64,000 nucleotides of DNA from positions 5,117 through 69,116 of the forward strand of contig MTMD02000011.1 of assembly GCA_002010065.2 (NCBI GenBank). The letters are read 5' to 3'. The first letter of the stretch is position 1, and every line of letters begins with the position of its first letter. This DNA comes from Candidatus Pyrohabitans jungbluthii. GTDB taxonomy: Archaea; Hydrothermarchaeota; Hydrothermarchaeia; Hydrothermarchaeales; BMS3B. Of this stretch, positions 9,050-17,937 are shown in pieces. The translations under genes were made by a program, and so were the position numbers. The notes beneath the pieces are model-generated. The model was not told where the DNA came from, did not search any database, and was given only the letters and a program-made list of their open reading frames with translations.

Positions 9050-9562
9050 ATGCCAGCACTTCTTGAGCCTGTGTATGCTGTTATGGACGCTACCTTAGGG
9101 TTGGTCTTCCATCTCACGGCGAATGAGAAAACGAACTACATGCTGGGCATCTTCATAATCTCCGCTTTGGTTTCCCTGTTCATCACTCTGGTCACAGCGC
9201 GTGTTGTGGACCAGCGCAAGATGCGCGAGGCGAAGGAGAAGATGAGGGTTCTGCAGGAGCGGCTGAAGAAGGCGCAGAAAGCAGGAGATTCCAAGGAGAT
9301 GGCAAAGGTTAACAGGCAGATGCTGGAGATACAGCGCGAGATGATGGGAATCTCCTTCAAGCCTATGTTCTACACCATGATACCCATATTCCTTGTCTTC
9401 TCGTGGCTGCGCTACGCTATACCCCCCAACGTAACTGTGGTAACGCTACCATTTGCGTTGCCCCACTATGGCACCACGCTGGGGTGGTTCGGCTGGTACA
9501 TACTTAGCTCCTTTGCTGTTTCACCACTGCTTAAGAAGATTATGAATATAGAAGGACCTTAG
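9050..9562 (+). CDS. DUF106 membrane protein, EMC3/YidC-superfamily insertase-like
   Basis: 170-residue archaeal membrane protein of the DUF106 family, structurally related to YidC/Oxa1, EMC3 and TMCO1 insertases. One TM segment lies near residues 30-50, followed by a highly charged cytosolic coiled coil (REAKEKMRVLQERLKKAQKAGDS) and two C-terminal TM segments with LRYAIPPN between them. This three-TM plus coiled-coil plan is what the family shows. Its place just behind secY and adkA is conserved and supports a role in membrane-protein insertion. Confidence 0.88.
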   Translation: MPALLEPVYAVMDATLGLVFHLTANEKTNYMLGIFIISALVSLFITLVTARVVDQRKMREAKEKMRVLQERLKKAQKAGDSKEMAKVNRQMLEIQREMMGISFKPMFYTMIPIFLVFSWLRYAIPPNVTVVTLPFALPHYGTTLGWFGWYILSSFAVSPLLKKIMNIEGP

Positions 9563-9566
9563 AAAT

Positions 9567-9576
9567 CTTTATATCA
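9567..9576 (+). promoter_or_regulatory. TATA-box promoter ahead of L34e
   Basis: CTTTATATCA lies in the 56-base gap after the DUF106 gene, about 43 bases before the L34e start. A strong GGAGGT ribosome-binding site follows at 9605-9610. This suggests a second internal promoter for rpl34e-cmk-rpl14e-truB. Confidence 0.55.
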
Positions 9577-9618
9577 CATAATTGCAAACAGAAAACTTCT
9601 CACTGGAGGTAAAGAGCC

Positions 9619-9885
9619 ATGGAACCCAGCAAAAGGTCACGTTCCGTAAAGAGGATAGCAAAGCGAACACCCGGAGGAAGGGTGGTAATCCACTTCAGGA
9701 AGAAGCGCCCAGGCTATGCGAAGTGCGCTGTGTGCAAGCGCGAGCTGCATGGAATTCCCAGAGGTAGGGTCTCTGAAATTCGCAAGCTTCCGCGCTCCCA
9801 GCGCAGGGTTTCTCGTCCCTATGGCGGCTATCTGTGCTCCGCATGCATGCGTGCTGAGATTAAGAGGCTTGTGAGAGGAGAATGA
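9619..9885 (+). CDS. rpl34e: 50S ribosomal protein L34e (eL34)
   Basis: 88-residue basic protein specific to archaea and eukaryotes. It carries a zinc ribbon from CAVC and CSAC, and the diagnostic string KRTPGGRVVIHFRKKRPGYAKC. It begins a small group with cmk and L14e, the same order found in many euryarchaea. The stop codon overlaps the start of cmk by four bases. Confidence 0.96.
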   Translation: MEPSKRSRSVKRIAKRTPGGRVVIHFRKKRPGYAKCAVCKRELHGIPRGRVSEIRKLPRSQRRVSRPYGGYLCSACMRAEIKRLVRGE

Positions 9886-10442
9886 TAGTAACCGTTAGCG
9901 GCCCCATAGGCTCGGGAAAAACAACCGTAGCTAAGGCCATAGCCTCGCGCTTTAACCTGCGCCACGTGAGCGCAGGAGAGGTTTTCAGGGCGCTTGCGAA
10001 GGAGCGAGGCATGACGCTAGCGGAGTTCTCAAAGTATGCGGAGGAGCACCACGAGATAGACCGCCTCGTGGACGAGCGCCAGGTAGAACTGGCTAAGCAG
10101 GGCAACGCCGTCGTAGATGGCAGGCTTACCGCCTGGCTTCTCCCTGAGGCAGAAATCAAAATATGGCTTAAGGCTCCGCTGGAGGTTAGGGCGGAGCGCG
10201 TGGCTAAGCGCGAGGGTATAAGCTATGAGCAGGCACTCCGCGAAACGAAGCTGCGCGAGAAGAGTGAGGCAAAGCGCTACCGGGAGATATACGGAATAAA
10301 CCTCGAGGATCTCTCCCCTTACGATATAGTGCTGAATACCAGCCTTTACGAAGCTGAAGACGTTATCGAGATAATCTCTCTGTGTATATCATTGTCGCCC
10401 TATTATGAGGGTGCAAAAAAACCAGCTCCAGAGCAAGGATGA
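9882..10442 (+). CDS. cmk: Cytidylate kinase
   Basis: 186-residue nucleoside monophosphate kinase that phosphorylates (d)CMP. The P-loop is GPIGSGKTT at about residues 7-15. The DGRLTAWLLPEAEIKIWLKA segment and the RVAKREGISYEQALRET region are typical of archaeal Cmk. ATGA overlap with L34e indicates coupling. The last 20 or so residues (from about SLCISLSPYYEG) extend beyond the usual end of the family and look unlike the rest, so a recent shift of the stop codon is possible. Confidence 0.92.
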   Translation: MIVTVSGPIGSGKTTVAKAIASRFNLRHVSAGEVFRALAKERGMTLAEFSKYAEEHHEIDRLVDERQVELAKQGNAVVDGRLTAWLLPEAEIKIWLKAPLEVRAERVAKREGISYEQALRETKLREKSEAKRYREIYGINLEDLSPYDIVLNTSLYEAEDVIEIISLCISLSPYYEGAKKPAPEQG

Positions 10443-10495
10443 ACTCGGAAGGCGACTGAAGAGGGACGAGCTTTGGAAAGAGTGAGGTGATAAAC

Positions 10496-10729
10496 ATGTT
10501 TGAAGTGGGAAGAGTTTGTGTGAAGCTTGCAGGCAGAGAAGCTGGTAAGAAGGCAGTTGTGGTTGAGCAGATAGACAAGAACTTTGTGCTTGTAGATTCG
10601 CCTTGGATAAAGCGCCGAAGGTGCAACGTCAAGCACCTTGAGCCTCTCGATGTTGTGGTGAACATAAAGAAGGGCGCTTCCAAGGAGGAGATTGAGAAGG
10701 CACTGAAGGAAGCAGGAATTGAGGCATGA
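10496..10729 (+). CDS. rpl14e: 50S ribosomal protein L14e (eL14)
   Basis: 77-residue KOW-type protein of archaeal and eukaryotic large subunits. It begins [23 protein letters not shown] and ends with the [14 protein letters not shown] helix. ATG 10496 is chosen over the GTG at 10487 because the GAGGTGAT at 10484-10491 is the ribosome-binding site. The stop overlaps truB by four bases, as in other euryarchaeal cmk-L14e-truB runs. Confidence 0.95.
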   Translation: MFEVGRVCVKLAGREAGKKAVVVEQIDKNFVLVDSPWIKRRRCNVKHLEPLDVVVNIKKGASKEEIEKALKEAGIEA

Positions 10730-11721
10730 ACAAGCTACCTTCCGAAATTGAGAGGAAACTGATAACCCGCGCTAAGGCAAAGACCAGCGATAAGTTTGGG
10801 AAGCGCCCTGAGGAGCGCACCATAGAGGAGCACATAACCTACGGGTTTGTGAACCTCGATAAGCCCCGTGGCCCCACCTCGCATGAGGTTGTTGCCTGGG
10901 TCAAGAAGATGCTTAATGTTAAGAAGGCTGGTCACGGGGGCACCCTGGACCCTAAGGTTTCTGGAGTCCTTCCTATAGGTCTCGAGAAGTCCACCCGCAT
11001 ACTCCAGGTGCTACTCCCAGCGGGCAAAGAGTACATCTGCGTGATGCGCTTGCATGGTGATGTTTCTGAGCAACGCCTTAGGGAGGTTTTTGCGGAGTTC
11101 ACAGGTACAATAGTGCAGCGCCCGCCGGTGAAGAGTGCCGTGAAGCGCCAGCTTCGCACGCGAAAAATCTACTACCTTGAGCTTCTTGAGTTAGATGCTC
11201 GAGACGTGCTCTTCCGCGTGGGGTGCGAGGCGGGCACATACATACGCAAGCTGTGCCACGATATGGGCGAGGTGCTTGGCGTGGGGGCGCACATGCTTGA
11301 GCTCCGCCGTACAAAGAGCGGAAGTTTCACCGAGGAAACGCTGGTTACGCTTCACGACCTCTGCGACGCTTACCACTTCTGGCGTGAGGACGGCGATGAG
11401 AGCTTCCTTCGCAAAGTGATTTTGCCAGTAGAATTTGCAGTTAAGCATCTCGCAAAGGTGGTAGTGCGCGACTCTGCCGTAGACGCACTCTGCCACGGTG
11501 CCGACCTGGCGATACCCGGTATAGCTAAGGTGGACAGCGAGTTAAACCCGGGCGATTTAGTGGCGATGTTCACCCTGAAGGGCGAACTTATCGCCCTAGG
11601 TAAAGCAAAGCTTGACACAAAGACCATACTCACAGAAAACTCGGGAATAGCGGTTAAGACAACACGGGTGCTCATGAGTCCTGGCACTTACCCGAGGGGA
11701 TGGAAAGGGAAGGGGGAGTAG
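10726..11721 (+). CDS. truB: tRNA/rRNA pseudouridine synthase (Cbf5/dyskerin family)
   Basis: 331-residue catalytic subunit of archaeal H/ACA guide RNPs, also able to make pseudouridine 55 in tRNA. The catalytic motif [11 protein letters not shown] places the nucleophile at Asp75. The N-terminal dyskerin-like segment, [29 protein letters not shown] and the [12 protein letters not shown] motif follow in order. A C-terminal PUA domain covers about residues 245-325. ATGA overlap with L14e indicates coupling. Confidence 0.96.
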   Translation: MNKLPSEIERKLITRAKAKTSDKFGKRPEERTIEEHITYGFVNLDKPRGPTSHEVVAWVKKMLNVKKAGHGGTLDPKVSGVLPIGLEKSTRILQVLLPAGKEYICVMRLHGDVSEQRLREVFAEFTGTIVQRPPVKSAVKRQLRTRKIYYLELLELDARDVLFRVGCEAGTYIRKLCHDMGEVLGVGAHMLELRRTKSGSFTEETLVTLHDLCDAYHFWREDGDESFLRKVILPVEFAVKHLAKVVVRDSAVDALCHGADLAIPGIAKVDSELNPGDLVAMFTLKGELIALGKAKLDTKTILTENSGIAVKTTRVLMSPGTYPRGWKGKGE

Positions 11722-11794
11722 GCTGTGAGGCTTTATTAACCGGTGTAGCCTAATTTATTTTACCTTTGTTATCCACCGCAATTACGTTGAGCAT

Positions 11795-11877
11795 GCCGGG
11801 GTAGCCTAGCCCGGAAAGGCGCCAGACTTGAGATCTGGTGCGCTCTGCGCTCAGGAGTTCAAATCTCCTCCCCGGCG
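11795..11877 (+). tRNA. tRNA-Ser (anticodon TGA)
   Basis: A class II tRNA with long variable arm. The acceptor stem is GCCGGGG pairing with CCCCGGC at 11870-11876, with discriminator G. The anticodon stem CCAGA/TCTGG encloses the loop CTTGAGA, giving anticodon TGA at 11829-11831. The variable arm is GC-rich, and the T-arm is AGGAG-TTCAAAT-CTCCT. The 3' CCA is not encoded and no intron is seen. Confidence 0.95.
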
Positions 11878-12006
11878 TTCATTTTACCTGCATCATCCAA
11901 CATTGAGGAGACCACTGAGAACTTAAAGATACCAAAAGAAGCGGTTGTTTATGCAACCCTTGAAAAAATAAAAATGTTTATGGAGGGGTTTATTATTTAA
12001 TGAAGC

Positions 12007-12693
12007 TCAAATCCCGCTGGCTAAGTCCAGGAGCACCGCTTTTGGGTCCTTAGCTTTAACCACACCACTGGCTAAAAGCACGCCCTCCGCGCCAAGCTCA
12101 ATGGCTGCGCGCACATCCTCGCCCGAGCTTATTCCAGCGCCGCACAGCACCGCAATATCCTTGTTGATGTTCTTCACCGCCTCAACGCTGCGCTGCACCA
12201 CCTCGGGCTCAGCCTTTGACACAGGTATGCCGGTGCCTATTAAGTCGGGAGGCTCCACCGCTATGCAACTCGGTCCAAGCTCTGCGCAGGCCTTGCTGGT
12301 GGCGATGTTGTTGGTGCAGACGACGGTGTAGAGGTCCAGCTCTTTCGCCCGGCTAACTATCGCGTCTATATCTGCGATTCGCATGCGGTGCTCGCTGTGG
12401 TTGACCAGCGTTCCCACTGCGCCAGCTTCCTTAACTGCCTCCAGCACCACATAGCCTGTGTGCGAACCAGGAGAGAAAGCTTCCACGTGCTGTGCCAGCA
12501 CCGGTATGTTAACTTCTCTTGCAACAAGCGCCAGGTCAACCTGCTGAGGGCAGTAGGCTATGCTCACCCCTGTCTCCTCAGCAACACTCTCGCAGAGCCT
12601 CGCAAGCTCTATATCGCGAGCGCCCATACTTTCGCTGTACGCTTTCACATTGAGCATTATCACAGGCGTTTTTATTCTCATTCGCTCACCCAC
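12007..12693 (-). CDS. tpiA: Triosephosphate isomerase, archaeal type
   Basis: 228-residue TIM barrel interconverting glyceraldehyde-3-phosphate and DHAP; archaeal enzymes are shorter than the roughly 250-residue bacterial form. Landmarks are the N-terminal MLNVKAYSES, VLAQHVEAFSPGSHTGYV, the catalytic-His region LVNHSEHRMR, the VEPPDLIGTGIPVSKAEPEVV loop and the phosphate-binding CGAGISSGEDV. It is the last gene of a minus-strand run with gap, pyrD, pyrK and fbp. An in-frame ATG four codons downstream could also be the start. Confidence 0.96.
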   Translation of the reverse strand: MGERMRIKTPVIMLNVKAYSESMGARDIELARLCESVAEETGVSIAYCPQQVDLALVAREVNIPVLAQHVEAFSPGSHTGYVVLEAVKEAGAVGTLVNHSEHRMRIADIDAIVSRAKELDLYTVVCTNNIATSKACAELGPSCIAVEPPDLIGTGIPVSKAEPEVVQRSVEAVKNINKDIAVLCGAGISSGEDVRAAIELGAEGVLLASGVVKAKDPKAVLLDLASGI

Positions 12694-12714
12694 ATCAATT
12701 GGTTGCAGGAGGAT

Positions 12715-13830
12715 TCACTCCACCTTCTCAAAGCGCTTCTCGAGGCGTTTGAGCACGCCTGGCAGAGTGGTGTACTCCATGTCCTCCAGGGGTAGGCGGT
12801 GGGGTTCGAAGGGGCCGTGGCGGCGCATGTATTCGGCGACCTCCTGCGCTTTCCTGCGGGTGTAATCAAAGCCGGGGTCGTCGAAGAGATCCACTGGTCC
12901 AACAAGCTTGCCGTTTGCCACCTGGAAGCCCGCTGCAACTACGCGGGGCGGGCCGTCAAAGCGCGTGCACCTCGCATCTTTAAAGCTAACCGGCATTATT
13001 GGTCCATTGTGCGAACCCCGCATCCACCCGCTCACCAGGTGTGGGAAGGCAAAAGCCTCAAGAACCTCACCCAGCGCGGGCAAGCCGGACTGCGACCTCA
13101 CGAGAGCGACAGGATCGTCCTTGCCAACGTACTCGCCTGCGATCTGGTACAGCTTCTCTGTGCTCACAACAGCGACGGCTTCATCCTTATCTATCTTGTG
13201 CCCTTCCTTGGGGTAAACCCGCTTAATCACATAGCGCGACTTGGCGCCGATTAGTGCCAGAAGGTCATACATCTCCTCAGGGGTGCTGAGTATTACGCGG
13301 CGGTGCTCCATGATATCCCATACCTCAAAGCGGAAGCCCATGTGGCAGCTGGGGTCTATGACCAAGCCTGCGGTGTTGAAGGGGTCAGCGAATATTTTAA
13401 ATATGGGCAGATTGAAGGCACCTGGCTCTGTCTTGTCCATCATGAACGCAACAAGGGGCTCAGACTTGCGCTCCTTAAACTCAAGCTCCGCCACACCCGG
13501 ACCCATGCCGCGGATGTTGCCTGAGAAGGCGTCGCTCAGCAAATCCTGACCAGCGCCGTACAGCTTCAGCTCCTTGGCTCTAGCTGTGGCTGCCTCAAAG
13601 GCGCGCCACGCCAAGCCGTGCACCTCTTCGCTGTCCACGCCGCGATAGTGGCTCATAACCAGCTCCAGGTCATCGCCAGCACTCAGCACGTGGAAGTCGG
13701 CGATAACACCAGTCTCCTTTCCTTCGCTGAGAACCTTCTCAGCCTCCTGCTTGAGCTCCTCGTGCACTGAAACGTGCCCGGGATAGCCACCCACATCTGC
13801 CTTAATCAGGCTTACAGTAACCTTGCTCAT
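12715..13830 (-). CDS. fbp: Fructose-1,6-bisphosphate aldolase/phosphatase
   Basis: 371-residue bifunctional archaeal gluconeogenic enzyme. It condenses triose phosphates and removes the 1-phosphate in the same active site, making the pathway effectively one-way. Family features seen are the start SLIKADVGGYPGH, SHYRGVDSEEVHGLAW, GNIRGMGPGVAELEF, PFNTAGLVIDPSCHMGF and GWMRGSHNGPIMP. Acidic metal-binding residues are retained. Its neighbours tpiA and gap supply its substrates. Confidence 0.97.
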   Translation of the reverse strand: MSKVTVSLIKADVGGYPGHVSVHEELKQEAEKVLSEGKETGVIADFHVLSAGDDLELVMSHYRGVDSEEVHGLAWRAFEAATARAKELKLYGAGQDLLSDAFSGNIRGMGPGVAELEFKERKSEPLVAFMMDKTEPGAFNLPIFKIFADPFNTAGLVIDPSCHMGFRFEVWDIMEHRRVILSTPEEMYDLLALIGAKSRYVIKRVYPKEGHKIDKDEAVAVVSTEKLYQIAGEYVGKDDPVALVRSQSGLPALGEVLEAFAFPHLVSGWMRGSHNGPIMPVSFKDARCTRFDGPPRVVAAGFQVANGKLVGPVDLFDDPGFDYTRRKAQEVAEYMRRHGPFEPHRLPLEDMEYTTLPGVLKRLEKRFEKVE

Positions 13831-13842
13831 TCTTATCTCCTC

Positions 13843-14646
13843 CTACTTCTTACCTCCAAAGTATATCTTCTGACCTGCGGCATTGCGCCAGTATCTTCCA
13901 AACTCAGGCGATTTCCTGAGCTCCTTATCCCTGAAGGTGGGCCCCTCCTTGCATACGCGCAGGCCAATTCCATCGAGCACGCACTGCCCGCAGATTCCAA
14001 TACCGCACTTGAAGTAGCGGTGAAGCGAAGCCTGAGTTGGAATCTTCTTCTCCCTCGTAATGTCCAGCACCTTGGCCATCATTATCTCGGGGCCGCAGGT
14101 AAAGCACTGGTCGAAGGTCTCCTCCTCCAGAAGCTCGCGAAGCACGTCGGTGGTAAAGCCCTTCTTGCCCGCGCTGCCGTCATCGGTGGAGATAAGCACT
14201 CTTCCGCCTGCCTTCTCAATGCGGTCTACGAACAGAAGCTCGCTCTTGGTTATCGCCCCGATTATCGCCGTAACCTCTTTGCCTTCTGCTAAGGCTTCTT
14301 CGGCGAGAGGTGCAAGCGGAGCGACGCCTACACCGCCGCCTACGAGTAAAAGCTTGTCCCCATAAACCTTAAAGCCTCTGCCCATGGGTCCGCGTATGCC
14401 CAGCATGTCTCCAGGGCTAAGCTCGAAGAGGCGGCGAGTAAAATCGCCGAGGCGGAGCACAGTTATACCCAGGTCGCCTTTTGTGTATGAAACGCTCATA
14501 GGCTTCTCATCCACTCCCGGGAGCCAGACCATTACAAACTGCCCCGGGATTGCGCTCACGTCTAGGTCGAGAATGAACGTCTTTATCCGCTTTGTCTCCT
14601 TGATAATCTTCTTTATCTTCACAACCTGCATCTCATGCATTGCCAC
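13843..14646 (-). CDS. pyrK: Dihydroorotate dehydrogenase electron-transfer subunit (PyrK)
   Basis: 267-residue FAD/[2Fe-2S] subunit that passes electrons from dihydroorotate dehydrogenase to NAD. The FAD domain has PGQFVMVWLPGVDEKPMSVS, and the nucleotide-binding domain has LLVGGGVGVAPLAPLAEEA. The cluster ligands are in CGIGICGQC plus the later Cys of RVCKEGP. Its ATG overlaps the pyrD stop by one base, so the two subunits are coupled. The start may instead be the in-frame ATG two codons in. Confidence 0.95.
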   Translation of the reverse strand: MAMHEMQVVKIKKIIKETKRIKTFILDLDVSAIPGQFVMVWLPGVDEKPMSVSYTKGDLGITVLRLGDFTRRLFELSPGDMLGIRGPMGRGFKVYGDKLLLVGGGVGVAPLAPLAEEALAEGKEVTAIIGAITKSELLFVDRIEKAGGRVLISTDDGSAGKKGFTTDVLRELLEEETFDQCFTCGPEIMMAKVLDITREKKIPTQASLHRYFKCGIGICGQCVLDGIGLRVCKEGPTFRDKELRKSPEFGRYWRNAAGQKIYFGGKK

Positions 14647-15551
14647 TACCTCAGCGCCAGCCCTACTATCTCATCAACGCTACTGTAACCGTTCTCTTCC
14701 AGATATTCCTTAATCTCCTGAGAAACCTTTTTAAAGATGGTTATGCCGCGGTAGAGCACCCCTGTACCTATCTGCACCGCCCTCGCGCCAGCGAGGAAGA
14801 ACTCCACTGCATCTTCGCCGGTGGTTATGCCTCCACATCCTATTACTGGAATATCCACCTCCCGCGCTATCTCATAAACGCAGCGCAGAGCAATGGGCTT
14901 GATACACGGCCCTGACAAACCGCCCACCTCGTTGCCAAGTATCGGCTTGCCCGTAATCAGGTCTATCTTCATGGCGCGGAGTGCGCCTATTGCGGTTATG
15001 GCATCTGCGCCAGCGTCTTCACAAGCTTTGGCGATTGCCACTATATCCCCTGCGCCCGCGGTGAGTTTCGCAAACACAGGTAAGCTCACCCGCTTCTTTA
15101 CCTCCTTAACCACCTCGTGGCTGAGTTCCTCGCTGTACCCGAAGAAGGCTCCTGCTTTGCCCACATTGGGGTAAGAGATGTTCAGCTCAATTGCATCGAC
15201 GCCATACTTCTGCAGCGTCTCAGCAACGGCGGCATATTCACCAAAGTTGAAGCCGTAGACGCTCCCGATTACGGGAACGCCGCCCTCCTTGGCTACGCGA
15301 ATCTCGTCGCCGAACTCCTCATAGCCGGGGTTCGCTAAGCCAATTGCGCTTATAAGTCCGCCGTTTATCTCAACTACGGTAGGATTCCTGTGCCCCTCCC
15401 TCGGCGTGAGCCCTATCGATTTGGTTACAATTGCGCCAGCGCCTCCGCTCAGCGCTACACGCTTCAGGGCAGCGCCGCTTGTGCCTAAGATACCGGAGGC
15501 AAGCATGGTGGGGTTTCTCAGCTTTATTCCGCAGAGCTCAACCTCTAGCAT
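14646..15551 (-). CDS. pyrD: Dihydroorotate dehydrogenase, catalytic subunit (class 1B)
   Basis: 301-residue FMN TIM barrel that oxidises dihydroorotate to orotate in pyrimidine synthesis. Typical elements are NPTMLASGILGTSG at the start, GLANPGYEEF, ELNISYPNVGKAG, VFAKLTAGAGDI and the FMN-phosphate site GCGGITTGEDAVEFFLAGA. Adjacent PyrK makes it the NAD-linked 1B type. It lies six bases downstream of gap. Confidence 0.96.
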   Translation of the reverse strand: MLEVELCGIKLRNPTMLASGILGTSGAALKRVALSGGAGAIVTKSIGLTPREGHRNPTVVEINGGLISAIGLANPGYEEFGDEIRVAKEGGVPVIGSVYGFNFGEYAAVAETLQKYGVDAIELNISYPNVGKAGAFFGYSEELSHEVVKEVKKRVSLPVFAKLTAGAGDIVAIAKACEDAGADAITAIGALRAMKIDLITGKPILGNEVGGLSGPCIKPIALRCVYEIAREVDIPVIGCGGITTGEDAVEFFLAGARAVQIGTGVLYRGITIFKKVSQEIKEYLEENGYSSVDEIVGLALR

Positions 15552-15557
15552 GCTCGC

Positions 15558-16625
<1,068 letters not shown>

Positions 16626-16639
16626 TTAAAGTTTTTCAT

Positions 16640-16768
16640 ATAAGGGCGCCGCACCCGCCCTTATCAACCCATCCTCACCAGATAGGGGCGCCTTCCCCGC
16701 CCCTGTTACCCCTTCCGAACCAGATATGGGCGTCGCGCCCGCTTCGTCACCCGGAACAGAGTTCCGGG
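16640..16768 (+). repeat. GC-rich hairpin repeat array, locus A
   Basis: Two 40-base units (16640-16679 and 16682-16721) lie end to end, two bases apart. Each begins ATARGGGCGCC and folds as a perfect 7-bp stem, 7-base loop, 7-bp stem: 16642-16648 with 16656-16662, and 16684-16690 with 16698-16704. A more degenerate unit follows, then an 8-bp hairpin at 16750-16768. Related units occur inverted at 43041-43180. It fills the gap between the divergent gap gene and the small gene at 16860. Confidence 0.8.
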
Positions 16769-16830
16769 CAACCTCTATCACACCTTCCGTACCTTATATG
16801 GGGACGCTTACCCCAAGCGGAGCGCAAGCG

Positions 16831-16838
16831 TTATATAA
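16831..16838 (+). promoter_or_regulatory. TATA box for the gene at 16860
   Basis: TTATATAA is centred about 25 bases before the ATG at 16860. No Shine-Dalgarno lies in between, so transcription would start at or near the ATG and the message would be leaderless. Confidence 0.5.
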
Positions 16839-16859
16839 CCACGCCACCCAGGGTTATGC

Positions 16860-17129
16860 ATGAGCGAAGGTATAGGAGTATTTCTGCCAAAAAAGGAGAA
16901 CGTGAGCGAGGAGGAATTCCTCTTTTCTGTTTTTAAGGCGAAGGAGATTAGGAAGATAGAGGGTGAGGATTACGTCATTCTTGATTCGGACGTGGGAGAG
17001 CTGAGAATACCAGTAAAAAAGATCTTCGGGTATTTTATTGAGATGTTTGAAACACTTGGTAAGGAGGATAAAGAAAAGCTGCTCAGGCTTATTAAGGGGT
17101 ATGTGGAGGAGGGCATCTCTACCCTATAA
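16860..17129 (+). CDS. Hypothetical protein, 89 residues
   Basis: Not recognised. It is an acidic, soluble protein without Cys or membrane segments. Residues 1-60 look like a small beta-rich domain (FLFSVFKAKEIRKIEGEDYVIL followed by GELRIPVKKIFGYF), and the end is a charged helix (GKEDKEKLLRLIKGYVEEG). The coding bias resembles its neighbours, and a TATA box at the right distance supports expression. The last 11 bases overlap the end of the convergent mqnD-like gene. It stands alone on the plus strand behind the hairpin repeats. Confidence 0.7.
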   Translation: MSEGIGVFLPKKENVSEEEFLFSVFKAKEIRKIEGEDYVILDSDVGELRIPVKKIFGYFIEMFETLGKEDKEKLLRLIKGYVEEGISTL

Positions 17130-17937
17130 ATTCGGGCTCAACGTATTTCGGGAGTATTCCCTCTTCATAGCCTCTCTTTAAGAACAACTTTATAGCCTGC
17201 CTGCCCTTTTCGCCGTAGTCGAGGGTGTACTCGTTTACATACATCCTTACGAACTTCCTGTTCTTCTCCCTGTCAAGTCCCCGCCCAAACTGCAGCGCGT
17301 ATTCCAGGGCTTCTTCTTCGTGCTCTAGGGCATAGCGTATGCTCTGCTTGAGGTAAGAAGCTACCTTGCGGATAACCTCATCGCCAAGGTCTCGCCTTAT
17401 GGCGTTACCACCCAGAGGTAGGGGAAGCGAGGTCTCGCTATGCCACCACTCTCCTAAATCTACCACCTTCACCAGGCCCAGCTCAGGGTAGGTAAGCTGC
17501 CCCTCATGGATGAGCAAGCCAGCGTCGACCTCACCCTTCGCCACTGCCTCGGGGATGCGGTCGAAGGGTACCTCCACAGGCGAGAAGTTGCGCTCGTACA
17601 GCTTCAGGGCGAGGTAAGCTGAGGTGAGCTTCCCTGGTATGGCGATTCGCTTCCCTTCCAGAGAATCCAGCTTTTCCCTGGCGACAACGATTGGGCCATA
17701 GTTATCCCCCATGCTCGCCCCGCAGTTGAGCAGGGCATAGCGCTCCGCCAGGTAGGGATACGCGTGGATTGATATAGCTGTAACCTCGTACTCACCCTGC
17801 ATTGCCTTTCTGTTCAGCGTCTCTATGTCTGCCATCACATCCACGAATTCAAACTCGCTCTGTATTTTACCTGTCGCGAGGGCGTAGAACATGAAGGCGT
17901 CGTCTGGATCAGGGCTATGAGCTATTGCTACTCTCAT
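17119..17937 (-). CDS. MqnD-like protein (futalosine menaquinone pathway family)
   Basis: 272-residue periplasmic-binding-protein-fold protein of the MqnA/MqnD family. The diagnostic start is AHSPDPDDAFMFYALATGKI. It continues with YEVTAISIHAYPYLAERYALL, GASMGDNYGPIVVA and HEGQLTYPELGLVKVVDLGEWW. In the futalosine route MqnD converts cyclic dehypoxanthinyl futalosine to 1,4-dihydroxy-6-naphthoate. The other mqn genes are not here, so the assignment to menaquinone synthesis rests on family membership. It overlaps the upstream LLM gene by four bases, so the three genes form one operon. Confidence 0.82.
   Translation of the reverse strand: MRVAIAHSPDPDDAFMFYALATGKIQSEFEFVDVMADIETLNRKAMQGEYEVTAISIHAYPYLAERYALLNCGASMGDNYGPIVVAREKLDSLEGKRIAIPGKLTSAYLALKLYERNFSPVEVPFDRIPEAVAKGEVDAGLLIHEGQLTYPELGLVKVVDLGEWWHSETSLPLPLGGNAIRRDLGDEVIRKVASYLKQSIRYALEHEEEALEYALQFGRGLDREKNRKFVRMYVNEYTLDYGEKGRQAIKLFLKRGYEEGILPKYVEPEFIG

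Noticed and set aside
12388-12795. Plus-strand frames opposite tpiA and fbp
   Set aside because: They lie wholly on the opposite strand of genes with clear, full-length family matches.
16640-16768. CRISPR array
   Set aside because: The repeat units are adjacent, diverged and without unique spacers of constant length, and no cas genes are present; hairpin repeat family fits better.
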